Source: Panagrolaimus kolymaensis (lineage: Eukaryota > Nematoda > Chromadorea > Rhabditida > Panagrolaimidae). Taken from it: a DNA stretch of 64,000 nt. A program made the translations under genes and the position numbers. The first letter of the stretch is position 1. Each line of letters begins with the position of its first letter. The stretch spans positions 806,001 to 870,000 of the forward strand of contig JAJQJQ010000007.1 in NCBI GenBank assembly GCA_028622995.1. Reading direction: 5' to 3'. The notes beneath the pieces were generated by a model. The model had not been told where the DNA came from. It ran no database searches and saw only the letters and a program-made list of their open reading frames with translations. Shown here piece after piece: positions 38,349-49,077 of this stretch.

Positions 38349-40551
38349 TTAAATTAAATAATTAATATTTATATTAAAATAAGGTCGTCCTGCAACCAAT
38401 GGTAAAGTTTCAATAAAATCTTCAACACTTTTTTTGAAAATTTCTTTATCCTGAATAGTAACATTTTGAATTCCAATCTGAATATCCGACTTTGGTTGAA
38501 TATTATTCTAAATTGTTTAAGTTTTAAAGCAATTTTAATTTCTAATTTTATGACTGTTTTTGACTTACTTTTATGAATTCACATAAATGATTTACATCAA
38601 TATTAGCAATATCAATATGACCCTCAATTTTAAGATATTTAAATTGAACTTTTCTTTCCATTAGTGATAATTTATAAAAGGTATCATTTGCAATCAAAGG
38701 ATTTCTAAGGCTGAAAAAGTGAAATAAAATTTACAATTTTTAACTTTCGTTCGAATTCGTGCCTACAATTTTTGAAGCAGATAAATTTAGCCTAGACTTG
38801 CGCATTATTTTATTTTATAGCATTTCACTCTAATTTTTTAGCACCCGATTCTCATTTAATCAAAAACCTCTAGAAATTCTTTACCTTAATTCAATAACAT
38901 TTGGAAGAGCTTCTAAGATATCTTCAAGGGCTATGCCAACATTGCCACCTCCTTGGATAACTCTTTCAACATAAAGAGTTTTTAAATTTTTCAATTTTCC
39001 TAAAAATTTAATTAAATCCCAGGAGATTGATTCAGAAGTAATTTTAATTATTTCTGGATCGAATTTATAGAATTTCGGTAATTCTGAAGCCATTATTGGT
39101 TTGTCAAAAATAAATACTTTTTCAACAATAATATTTTCCAAATGTTTCAAAAGTTCAGGTGAAATTTCAAGGCTAAATCCATTCGCCGCAAAATGATTAA
39201 ATCTATTCGTAATTGTGAGTTTGTAACAAAAAGCTTTTAATGGATTCATAAAATGTTTGCAACAATATCGTAAATTTGTGGCAAGTCGGAAGTTATTCGT
39301 GCTTGCAATTTTATTGATAATCATTGAGGGTAGAGAGAATTTTTGAATATATGGATATATTTGGTAACTATTTGAATAAACCATCGTTGCTTTGGATGAT
39401 GTTGAAGTTCTTGGGTTTTGTCGAATAACAACTTCAGATTTTCGTTTTTCGAAAAACATTTGTTTAAATAATTTATCACATTTGTCTGTTATATATTCGC
39501 AATGAGCTTTTAAATTTTCTATTTCACTTTTTACATCGGAGATTTCATTTTTTTCTGTGAATTTTTTAAGTAATTCAATAGTTTTTCCACCATTTTTAAA
39601 TGTTTGTTCAAACATTATTGCATCCAAAAGCCACGTGGATACGCAATTTCCTTGATTTCCCAAATCTTCAATTGCTTGATAGTATTCTTCGCGAGTGTTT
39701 GAATCTTCAAGAAATAATCGGCAATAACGAGAATAAACATTTAAAAGCCAAATATGATTTTTTCTATCTAAATATTCGATGAATAGCTTCCATAAAGACA
39801 CATTTAATGGATCTTCAGCGATTCGAGCTCCAATGTTTTGGAAGATAAATTGTTCATTATTGGTTTTAATCACAATTTTAAACCATTTTTCCATGTTATC
39901 ATAAGCATCTTCAAGCTTTCGAGCCATTATTTTAGCTGCTTCATGCTTTCGAATGAGTGATTTACTTGGAGGATTTCCTAAAACGAAGTCAATGAATGTT
40001 GGAAGTGATAGAAAACTCAAAAAACTCAAACCATATATTTCAGCATGTTTCCGCAATAAACTTTCTAATGAATCATTTGGATAAGTTAAATATCTTTCAA
40101 ACTCTTCCTGCGTTCGATTAAACAATCGTTGATCAAAATCTTTAAATAAAAAACAACGATGAAATGAGCCTCTCTAAAAATCAAGTATAAAAAAAGCAGG
40201 CGATGAAACTACAAAAAAATAAAGCGACTAACAACTTTAAATTTTGATTCAACATATTTGAATGAATAAAAATGCTTTAAAGCTTCAAGCAAATGATCGG
40301 AAGTTAATTCATTAGCTTCTTTTAAAATTCTGAAAAAATGTCTTTTATAGCTTTTAAAGTCGCAAAGAAAAAAAATCAAACTTTAAATATTCAATCCAAA
40401 GATTTGGAACCATTGTAAATTTCCTTAAAAAATCTTTGTAAAGTTTTATTTTATTTTTTGATCCTTCTGCAGTTGCAACAGATAATTGTAAACCAAAATA
40501 TGCATTGCGATAATATGATGGTAATTTATTTGGATTCATGGAATATACCAT
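38349..40551 (-). CDS. HAT-repeat (SART3/PRP39-type) N-terminus fused to F-box-like/LRR C-terminus
   Basis: A 618-residue protein from exons 40551-40382, 40329-40233, 40173-38885, 38710-38569 and 38507-38349. Residues about 20-250 contain half-a-TPR motifs: KIKLYKDFLRKFTMVPNLWI, then DPLNVSLWKLFIEYLDRKN and WLLNVYSRYCRLFLEDSNTR, similar to HAT domains of splicing factors SART3/Prp24 and PRP39. A charged linker follows (residues about 280-340). Then comes IQKFSLPSMIINKIA and NLRYCCKHF, the start of the F-box-like proteins common in some nematodes, with a leucine-rich tail (LENIIVEKVFIF, LKNLKTLYVERVI). Both halves lie in one uninterrupted 1289-bp exon, so the join is genomic and not an exon prediction error. 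An acceptor-like TTTTAG precedes the ATG. Confidence 0.7.
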
Positions 40552-40860
40552 TTTTTGTATTTTGACTACCAAACTAAAAAAGCACTGCAAAATGGAGAGA
40601 AAGGTTGTGGTGGCACAGCGGAGTCAGTTGAGTCAATGAACGGCAGCGCTGTTTTTTGTCATAGCTGCGTGTTTATTTTTCTGTAAAAAATCAATCAATA
40701 CAAAAGTAAAATCAAATATGTTTTTTGTCTTAAAGAATTTTACACGACAAAACTTGAGCTAAATCGATTGCAAATAAACTATTTTTGTTACTAACAATAA
40801 TGTGCTTTTTCCTCAAAATTCTTAAATTTTTTTTATATGAAAAAGTGAAAGAAAAAAAAG

Positions 40861-41105
40861 TGTGGTCAAGGTGATGCTAACGGGAACATCTCTAAAGTTC
40901 TCTCTAATTTATTAGTGAATGTGAAAACTTTACAGGTGGATGAGACGCTAAATGCATTATTTAGATAACCCGTAAACTTCGGACCACGAAAAAGAAAAAA
41001 ATCAACGATGCTTTTATTCGAGCGTTCAAATGCCAATAAAGACAAAATACAAAAACAAATATGAGCAAGATATAAGAAGACATACTCTTTTTTAGTGGCA
41101 TTTTT
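40861..41105 (+). repeat. Dispersed repeat copy A (GCTTTTATTCGAG family)
   Basis: Shares several blocks in the same order with copy B: GGTCAAGG, AACCCG-TAA-CTTCGGACCACGAAA, AAAATCAA, GCTTTTATTCGAGCG (core at 41010-41022), AAATATGAGC, and ACTCTTT. It differs from B by an internal stretch of about 60 bp. No TIR or ORF seen. Confidence 0.7.
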
Positions 41106-41342
41106 TGATTTTTTTGTGCCTTTCTAAAACCAAGATTCTTTTGGAGTTAGTTTTATTTTTTTCTCTAACGCGCATGAATAACCTTATTTTTTGGGCAACT
41201 TTCTAATATTGTTCAACGTTAGATTGCATTTATAACACCTCGTGGCAACTAAAATTTAGTGGTTTTGAAAAAAAATATTTCGAAATAATTTTTTTTGTAA
41301 AAAAAAAATGAAGGCAAACATTGTTAAAAAAAGGAACAAAAA

Positions 41343-41515
41343 GTATAGTCAAGGATTGTTACCGGGGAAATTTTGACTGATAACCCGGTAACTTCGGACC
41401 ACGAAATAGAAGAAAATCAATATTGCTTTTATTCGAGCGACCAAATATAAAAGATGACAAAAGTTGAAAGCAAATATGAGCGAGAAACGAAAAGAGACAC
41501 ACTCTTTCAACGTAT
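41343..41515 (+). repeat. Dispersed repeat copy B (GCTTTTATTCGAG family)
   Basis: Second copy, in direct orientation about 400 bp from copy A, with the core at 41425-41437 and CTTCGGACCACGAAA upstream. The GTCAAGG, ACCG-GG-AA-TTTT and GCTTTTATTCGAG blocks also recur inside the 436-bp inverted arms at 52.9 and 57.5 kb. Confidence 0.7.
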
Positions 41516-41673
41516 TTTTTCATTTCATTTTTTCAATGGCTGTTGCTTCGAAAAATGGAATAAAAAAAAGAGAGAAAAAATGTTCGACTGCTGTGAAAAA
41601 TTTGTGAACAAAATTTATTTGAAGTCTATGTACATGTGGAACGAAAAAAAACATTTATTATTAAAGAAATCTT

Positions 41674-43194
41674 TTAAAGTTTATCGCATCTCTGAAAACA
41701 AAACACTTAAAAAAAATCTTTTTGGTTTTTAAAAATTTCCTTACTTTAACAATATTTTCTGGTGTTGCAGTATAATTTTGACTTCGAATTTTAAATTGTT
41801 CAAACTCACATCGATCTTTGCTTCCACAACCGCTGATATTTTGGGTGATGTCTCGGAAGGGTACTGTGGAGTTGTCAGAAAACCATAACTGCAAATTTAA
41901 ACTTGAATAATGAAATAATATTTTTTTAAAAGAATTACTTTGACATATGGTTTTCCATCATCACCATTCCAAAGTTCAACAATGCTGAAAGAAGCAAATT
42001 GAGGAGTAACAATTCACAAAGCTCTTTCTTTTGCACCATAAGCACGCAAATGAGCAGCGATAGTTGTATCATGCTAAAACACACTCAAACTAATTACTTT
42101 TAAAAACCTATGTTACAAACTCCTGAATAAAGATGATATTTTTTGCTTCCACCTTTTATAGCATTTTCCATATTTCCAATCATTTCATTAAGTAAAACTC
42201 CACCTTCAAGCATGATTAATTCCGTATTTTCTTGCCTTCCATATCCAGGAGCTCCATTCATAATGTCAATTAAAGAATAACTAAAATTTAATAAATGCTC
42301 ATAAACATCATCCGTGATCCAATCAGGCATGGTTAAATTATGCTGTTTTTCAATATAAATTGCATCAAAAGCATTTCCATAACTTTTAAAATCTGTTGGT
42401 GGATCACCAGTTTGTTCAGCCACTTTTTCAAGATAAGGCTGAAAAACAGTTTTTTCAAAAACGTTTTGCATCAAAGCAACTAACAAGCATGGTTGCAACA
42501 TATTCCAAAAATTTTTCATCCGCAAGTTGGGCATCGCGAAGAAAAGTTGATCTTTGACATTTTGCATGGGCATTGATTAACTGAAACTTTGTTTATTTTT
42601 AGGTAGCTTCAATAAAGGCTCACGTGATCAGTTGAATGCTCAACATTATGAACGGGAATGGGTGAAAAATTATTTGGCCAATTTGGAAGATTAGGATGAG
42701 TTCCATTTGATTCTGAATAAAAGCCAGCAAGAATGGACATCGCTGACATTATGGTTCTCGTGGAATCATCTGATCGAGCATAAATCTAAAATTTTCTATT
42801 GGCTTTAATGATTCTAGGTGCAGCAAGTTTACATATTTCGAAGAATATTTTGAAGGCAAAAGTTGAAGTTTATTAATATATTTTTCTCGAAGTTTTGTTC
42901 CTTGAATAAAATGTTGCTCCATTCCAATCTGAAATTTACCATTTTGGATTGAGCTAATTTTTAATTAAAGATTACAGTGGTCAATTCTCCCCAACCCATC
43001 GGCCAAAAATCAGCTTGATATGGATCATTTTTATATGTGCCTTCTGGGGCTCGATCACCATGTCGACAAACCTAAAATTATTTTCATCGAACTAAATCAT
43101 TCAAAGATCTTACTGTTTGTATTTGTAACAATTTATCTGCAAAAGTAAATTGAAGAAGCAAAAAGGAGCAAACTAAAAAAACAATTTTTTGCAT
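41674..43194 (-). pseudogene. Secreted histidine acid phosphatase interrupted by one in-frame TGA
   Basis: Nine exons keep a single frame of 381 codons: 43194-43114, 43071-42976, 42928-42833, 42785-42624, 42580-42485, 42438-42121, 42073-41939, 41888-41745, 41691-41674. It has a signal peptide (MQKIVFLVCSFLLLQFTFA), the phosphate-binding signature VCRHGDRAP (residues about 28-36), SDDSTRTIMSA, and the catalytic HD pair at codons 284-285 (HDTTIAAHLRAYG). Length and cysteines (SGCGSKDRCEF, terminal KRCDKL) fit the branched histidine phosphatase family of lysosomal/secreted acid phosphatases. A lone TGA at 42014-42016 (codon 303) would remove the last 79 residues. All splice sites and both flanks are otherwise intact. 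It is therefore a very recent pseudogene, a null allele, or a base error. Confidence 0.82.
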
Positions 43195-43680
43195 CTTCAC
43201 TTTTTTTTCTTTGAAAGTTTTTGAAACAATTTTTTTCAAAGCAATGAACTTTTTCCTGTATTTTGCTTTTTTTATATTCTTATCGTGTTTTTAGTTTTCA
43301 TTGTAATCCCCTCTCTTGATAATAGCTTGCAAAAAGAATTTTTAGTACGTGCAATTTGATAATTTAAACTAAACATAATCAAATGTTAACGAATCATCAT
43401 CCATCCAAAGTCGAATAAAAAAACACAAAATTTTACAATTTTTTTTTCATATTCAAAATTCAGTTTACTTCCCTCCAGTATAACGAAAAATCCAAATTTG
43501 CTGCATATTTGAATAAAAAAAATTTTTGTTAAAAATTTGAAAGCAACACAAATGCATTTTTATCGTGGAACGTTGAAATTTTTGCATATCAGTTTTTTAT
43601 TTTCATTTTTTGATACTCATTTTTTCGAATTTTTTCAAAGTTGATTCTTGATACTCTTGCAGTTTAGTTTGCTTCAAAAA
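43195..43680. promoter_or_regulatory. Divergent intergenic region
   Basis: 486 bp between head-to-head starts of the acid phosphatase and BTB genes. AT-rich; no specific motif recognised. Confidence 0.4.
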
Positions 43681-45149
43681 ATGGGAGAAATGTTCGATCA
43701 ACTCAAATCAAAGCAATTCGAAACTTTTTTCTCTCAAGATATTGAAAATGGTCATTTCGACGTGATTCTTGAATGTGGAGATGAGGTATGTCTTTTATTT
43801 TAGCTTTGCTTGATATAACTTTCGTTTTTTTAGAAACTTCATGCTCATAAACATATGTTAGCTGGTTTGTCGAAGCCATTTGCTGCGTTGTTTTCTGAAC
43901 GATGGTCGAACAAAGAAGAACCACTCAAGATTGAAAGATACTCGTTCAATGACTTTAAAGAATTTCTTAATGTTTTCTACCATTGTAAACCAATGCTAAC
44001 CAGTGAAAACATTTATACCATGGTCGATATGGCTGAATTCTATGATGTTGCTCAAATGATGGCTCTTTGTGATGAATTTTTATCCTGTATTCAACTTACA
44101 ACAAAAAACTTCTGTCATATGTTTGAATTCTCACAAAAATATTCATCATTGCCTAAATTTCTATCTTCAATCGAGTCTTTCATGGTAGAACTTGCACCAA
44201 AAAATGTCTTTCAACTGTATGAATTCTCAAGAAAATATTCAGCATTGTCTAAATTTCAATCTTCCATCAAATCTTTCTTGGTTAAGAATCTTCCAATTTT
44301 ATTAAAATCTGATGAATTCATGAATATCAAGAAAGAAATGCTTCATGCTATAGTTGATCTTGAACGACTATATTCACATGAAGAAGAATTCTTTGAAGCT
44401 GTAAGCCATTGTAAATCTTACTTTTACGAATACATGCATTTTATTTTTTAGGTTTACAAATGGGCAGAACATCAAGCTATCATTAAGAAATATTCTATGG
44501 AAAATGAAGTATTTGATATCAATCAAGCTATTAAAGAAAACTTATCTGAAATCTTGCCAAAAATTTGCTTTGAACGAATGACTTATTACTTTATGAATAT
44601 GTTTGTTGGTGAGTATGGTGCTTGAAGAAAATACGAAGTTTAATATCACGACATTTTTAGTTTCTAAAGGGTTTATTTTCTCATCATCTCAAGATCTGAG
44701 TGACAATTTACAAAAATCAAAGCATGGAGAAGTTTACAGTAAGTTTATTGTCTTTAAATTTTTTTACCATTAATAAATTTGCTTTTTTAGTAAAAGTGGC
44801 AACTTATTATAATGAAACATTAACTGGAAGAATTTTATGTGATTTCTCAATGCTATTGGATATTTATGATACAATTAAACCATTAGTAGATAAATACTGT
44901 GACTGCGAAGGTGATAAAGATTATAATCTGTATTCATGCTGGCATACAACTAAACCACGTCCATCCAAACCAAGTCAATTGAAGAAAAACAACAATGTTA
45001 CGTATTATTTGATCTTTGACAAATCTGATTATCTTGCTGTAAAAGAAACTTCTCAACTTGATGACACTGATTATTTACTTGCTGAAATGGTTGGTGATGC
45101 AAAGTATTTAGAAGAAGGTTGCATGATTGAAGCTGTTCATAAATTTTGA
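43681..45149 (+). CDS. BTB/POZ-domain protein with internal duplication
   Basis: A 421-residue protein from exons 43681-43785, 43834-44400, 44452-44608, 44661-44738 and 44791-45149. The BTB fold starts with FDVILECGDEKLHAHKHMLA, followed by LSKPFAALFSERWSNKEE and a BACK-like helical region. Within the latter, two adjacent ~35-residue units are near copies (MFEFSQKYSSLPKFLSSIES and LYEFSRKYSALSKFQSSIKS). The C-terminal 150 residues have no recognised domain. BTB proteins of this kind commonly serve as CUL3 substrate adaptors, and such genes are greatly expanded in several nematodes. AATAAA lies near 45198. The TGA stop at 45147 is followed by AT-rich non-coding sequence, so TGA is a true stop in this genome. 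Confidence 0.85.
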
Positions 45150-45354
45150 AGTTCTTTCATTCTTTTGATTTCACTTTTTGTCTTTCATTTTCATGTGAAT
45201 AAATTTTTTTTCTTCTAAATTCTTGTTTTGCTCTTTAAAAAAACAATTGCAGTCGTTTCTTCGAACGTTTGGTAAAATTTCTAATCAATGAATAAACATA
45301 ATTAATATTTTAAACAAATATGAATATTTTGATTCGAGGAAATTATTAAACGGG

Positions 45355-45705
45355 CATACCCGTCAATTTGAGTGAGAGTTAAAACTTCATTGATTAATTC
45401 CGCTTTTTAAACAAACTTGTTAATTTCCTGAATTAAATGTCGCCATTTATTCGCACTTTCGTCAGTAAGTCACTTACTTCAGCAGCATTTATTTTGTTAT
45501 TAAAATCAATTCGTTGAAAACTTCCATGAAATTTTTTTCCATTATTTCACAAAATTTTGATAATAATTTTTGATTTTTCGAAACGAAAAGTTGATTAGCG
45601 AATGTTACTTTTAATTTACTCTGCTTTGTGCTTTCCATTTCTTTATGGTGGTTTAATGAATTGGAATAAACTTGAATAATTTCATCTTTTGGTTCCCTCA
45701 AATAG
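45355..45705 (-). pseudogene. Serpin gene fragment
   Basis: Homologous to exons 2-3 of the intact serpin at 49.1-50.5 kb, including the intron between them. It reads KDEIIQVYSNSLNHHKE and KVTFANQLFVSKNQKLL on minus. A one-base deletion near MEKNFMEV shifts the frame before the conserved IDFNNQINAAE segment, and the next exon has TAA in place of a Lys codon. Neither the start exon nor the reactive-centre region is present. It is about 4 kb from its parent in the same orientation, so it is a decayed tandem duplicate. Confidence 0.85.
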
Positions 45706-46081
45706 TTAATTTTATTTTAAATGTTTCTGAATCCTTTATTTCGATAAAAGATTGCAAAGAAAAAAACCCGTGATACGTGCAATTTAATTGGTTACATTTA
45801 AATTACACTAATATTAATGTGTGAGTTTCGTTGAACAAAAGACTATAAAGTATGTCTTTTTCCTGCAAGTTTCAAAATTCAGCACAGTTTCTGCATAAAA
45901 AAATCGAAGATAAAGTACATATTAAAATAAAAGAAAACGAGGATATACTTTTTGAGTAATTCAAAGTTCAAAACAATGGATTAATGCTGCTATTGCGAAG
46001 TAAATTATGGTTTGTTGTAATAAGAGAAAGTTTAACAAAAAAAATATTTATTTTACAAACAAAAAATACAAAAATGAAAGT

Positions 46082-46127
46082 AGGTTAGTCATAATGAAAG
46101 AAGCAGGCCTTTCATTATGACTAACCT
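46082..46127. repeat. Perfect 19-bp hairpin
   Basis: Arms AGGTTAGTCATAATGAAAG (46082-46100) and its exact reverse complement (46109-46127) around an 8-nt loop. It is embedded in a roughly 110-bp unit that is repeated to its right and flanked by AAACCACAAAGTAATAA. Confidence 0.9.
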
Positions 46128-46189
46128 TTTTTTTAAACCACAAAGTAATAAACAAAACAAAAAAAAATACAAAAAAATACAAAAATGCT

Positions 46190-46235
46190 AGGTTAGTCAA
46201 AATGAAAGGCATTTGCCTTTCATGATGGCTAACCT
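46190..46235. repeat. Imperfect hairpin, diverged copy of the preceding one
   Basis: The left arm begins AGGTTAGTCAAAATGAAAGG and the right arm ends ATGATGGCTAACCT. The stem is about 20 bp with two imperfect pairs and a loop of 2-4 nt. It shares the same flank AAACCACAAAGTAATAA with the first hairpin. Confidence 0.85.
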
Positions 46236-46240
46236 TTTTT

Positions 46241-46676
46241 TTAAACCACAAAGTAATAACCAAAACAAAAAAAAACCACAAAGATAACTAACAAAATAAA
46301 AAAATTTCTTCCATTAAAACGAAATCTTTCAGGAACTTTGCGGCGATCCAAAACAATACAAAAATATGGCGGTCGAATCAAGAAGGCTCCATGGTGACTT
46401 TGAGATCCATTGATAATACCTAAAAAATAAATCAAATGATTTAAAGGGAGGACATATAAAAAACTCACTTGTTTCTTAACCTTCGTGGCTTTTACATTTC
46501 ATAAAAAACATTTGATTTTCATTTGAGCGATATGATAAACAGCTCCAAATCGACTTTTTTAAATAACATTTTGATACCTAAAAAAGAAACGATTTAAAAG
46601 GGAAGAAAAAGGAAGGGGAAAAACTAACTTTGTATTGATGTTGTTTACTTGAAATAATTTCACCAAATTGTGGCAT
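46241..46676 (-). pseudogene. Possible decayed small membrane protein gene
   Basis: On minus, pieces with matched splice signals join in frame: MPQFGEIISSKQHQYK, then an exon beginning VSKCYLKKSIW, then GSQSHHGAFLIRPPYFCIVL, ending in a hydrophobic tail (FILLVIFVVFFCFGYYFVV) typical of a C-terminal membrane anchor. A TAA falls in frame just before the last exon. No family recognised. The hydrophobic tail is read from AT-rich repeat DNA adjacent to the hairpins, so it may be accidental. Confidence 0.25.
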
Positions 46677-47329
46677 CCATTGAATTGTATCAGTTTTTCG
46701 TCATTTATTTTTCAAACAAAAATAGAGTAAAACAGAATCAAAAACATTGTTGCTTTCCTTGAGTCATTTTTTTTCAACCTTAAAATCGTGCAAGGAGCAC
46801 CCAAGTAAAGAAATTTTTATTCTTCCTTTTTTTTACTCTTGCAAAATTCTTTTTTTTTATAAACAATGTTTCACTATGTTTTTATTTTTTGCTTGTAAAT
46901 GATTTCGATGGAAACCTTGAAATAAGAGTTTCTGATAATTAACTTTATTTCTTAAAAATCTTTCTGCGATATCCTGTTTTTTTTTGGTATTTCACACGGC
47001 GACACCCAAACTTGCACTTGAAAAAGCATTTATTGTTTCATATTTGGGCTATAAACTTTTTTTCATAATTTTTCATAAAAACAGTATTTTCATTATTTAA
47101 GAAAACCAGAGTATTCCATCGAAAAACAGCCGAATACTAATAATGTTTAGACAAATTACAGCATATTTAGGACTTACTGCTAATCAATGGCAAGTAAATA
47201 TCAAAAAATTATAAAGTATCAAATATGGAAATTTTTGAAAACATTTTCCATTTAAAAAAGTAGTTAATAATCCATTGTTTATAAATTAAAAAAACGTTTT
47301 CATTCTCGCTTTAATCATCGTTGAAAACC
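46677..47329. other. Intergenic, no gene seen
   Basis: AT-rich; nothing recognised. Confidence 0.4.
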
Positions 47330-47731
47330 ATGGATGCAAAAAACAAAAAAGTTCAATTTTATAAAGATGGCAATGTTTATGGCACCGATGATGGATCTTT
47401 CTTTGGTCAATATAAACAAATCAAACCTAATTCATGTAAGTGTGAATGTTTGGGAAGATTATTAAAAAGAGCGCTCCAATAATTTACCCTTATTGTTTGA
47501 TAGTTTTTATAGTAAAAAAATATATATATTCCATTTTTAGTTGTGATTTATGTTAAGAATGAAGTCAATTTGGCTAAAAAAATTCGGCTTGAAGAAAAAA
47601 CTCGGCTTGATCGTATTGAACGTCATATCAATGCTTTGAAAAAATCAACTGATCCTACTAGAAATGCCAAACTTGAAAAAATCAAAAGCTCTGTTAAAAA
47701 ATTACGTGAAAATCTTCAAAAACATGATTAA
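47330..47731 (+). CDS. Small coiled-coil protein of unknown function
   Basis: A 98-residue protein from exons 47330-47435 and 47541-47731, phase 1 intron. The N-terminal third (MDAKNKKVQFYKDGNVYG, TDDGSFFGQYKQIK) looks like a short beta-rich piece. The rest is a highly charged helix (residues about 40-96: IRLEEKTRLDRIERHINALK, then KLEKIKSSVKKLRENL) with heptad spacing suggesting a coiled coil. No signal peptide, so probably intracellular. No family recognised. Support is the intact splice pair, the ATG and a polyadenylation-like AATAAA about 40 bp after the stop. Confidence 0.6.
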
Positions 47732-47957
47732 TATAAATTTCTTTTTGTGATAAAGTATTTGTAATTTGAGTTAATAAATTAAAGATTTTTATTCCTTCTT
47801 TTTATTACAGCTTTTGAAGGAAAAAAATTCTGCGAATTTGAAAGTTTTAGTTCGAGATATACTTTTTTGCTTCTCCTTTCCCGGAGCTTTAATAATTTTA
47901 AAAATGGTTGAAAAAAATTTAAAAAAAAGCGAGGGTTAAAGCTTATTTAAGTTTAAA

Positions 47958-48569
47958 TTACAAAAGAGGCATAATGATGGCAATAAAACTGAATGAAACA
48001 AAATTAAGGATAGCTGAGTTGGATTCGTTTTGGTACGTTTCAATAATTGGAGGAAGCGATGTTACATTTTGAAGTGGAGCGCGATTTGAAGTGGTAGTAG
48101 TAATTGGAAGAATTATGGATTCCATCGATGTTACATTTTGTAGTGGAGCGCGAGTTGAAGTGGTGGTAGTAGTAGTTGTTGTTGGAAGAATTGTGGATTC
48201 CATGTATGATGGAGATAATTCGCAAGCTTTGTAACTACTAGCTTTATCATTAAAATTGCAGGTTCCATATTCTCCATCGCCACAGCAATATTTGTCAGAA
48301 GAATAACCAGTGCAATTATTTTTAAGCATTCGACGAGCTCCTTGGCATTCATCAAGATCAAAAATTTCTATGCAATCATTTTCAAACACTTGGAATGAGC
48401 TTGCGGTGTCATTGAAATTAACCAAATTTTGTCAGGCATTTTCGGGATAAATGGTAAAAGTTTTAACATAATCGGCAAATCTTCTATAATCCCGGAATAA
48501 TTTGAATTGAATCAAACTTGCATCGACAGTTAAGCCAAGGCAGAGAAAAATGAGAAAAGCAACTTTCAT
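47958..48569 (-). pseudogene. Mucin-like cysteine-rich surface protein with one in-frame TGA
   Basis: A single open stretch from ATG 48569 with a signal peptide (MKVAFLIFLCLGLTVDA). A cysteine-rich domain follows (ENDCIEIFDLDECQGARRML, NNCTGYSSDKYCCGDGEYGTC), then two Thr-rich repeats (units ending RAPLQNVTS), and a C-terminal hydrophobic segment after Ser/Asn that looks like a GPI-anchor signal (NFVSFSFIAIIMPLL). TGA at 48432-48434 (codon 46) breaks the frame. The mature domain shows seven cysteines without that codon and would have eight with a Cys there, so a TGC/TGT to TGA change is a simple explanation. Function unknown; probably a surface or secreted glycoprotein. Confidence 0.6.
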
Positions 48570-49077
48570 CTTCAATCAAATTTAAAGGTCGAATGAAACC
48601 TTTGTACTTTTTTTTAAATTGATGAAAACGTTTTAAACATTTTTTTTCAACAAAAAGTAAAACATTTTGTTTTTAAATAATAAAATCAAAAACATTCTTT
48701 AAAAAACAACATAAAAAAATTACAACGTTTACATAAACGGAAAGTTATGAATAATGAATTTCAATATCAAAATAATAAATGTTTTTAAGGTTAAAATTTG
48801 TTTTTTAATATTTTAGAATCATGTCTTTTAAAAAATATTTTTCATTTTATTTCAATAAACGTTGAGTTCACGAATTTATGATAATGATAAATTCTTTAAA
48901 GAAAGAGTAAATTGAATCAACAATGATAAAAGTAAGTTTTTCGAGAAAAAAAAAATCATGCATCATCATCAATGGTTTTAGAATCGAACAAAAAAGTAAA
49001 AGCAAAAACGCAAAGTTAAGGAAAAAATGCAACTAAACAAAAAAATTCGGTTTCCCAAAATGCTGGTTCATCAAATT
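48570..49077. other. Intergenic, no gene seen
   Basis: AT-rich spacer between the mucin-like relic and the serpin 3' end. Confidence 0.4.

Noticed and set aside
41674..43194. Selenocysteine reading of the TGA in the acid phosphatase
   Set aside because: Histidine acid phosphatases are not known selenoproteins, I saw no SECIS-like hairpin downstream, and the catalytic residues lie elsewhere.
27541..48569. An altered genetic code to explain the many in-frame stops
   Set aside because: TAA, TAG and TGA all occur inside the relics and all three also end intact genes. A frameshift and truncation accompany them in RPN2, so pseudogene decay explains the data.
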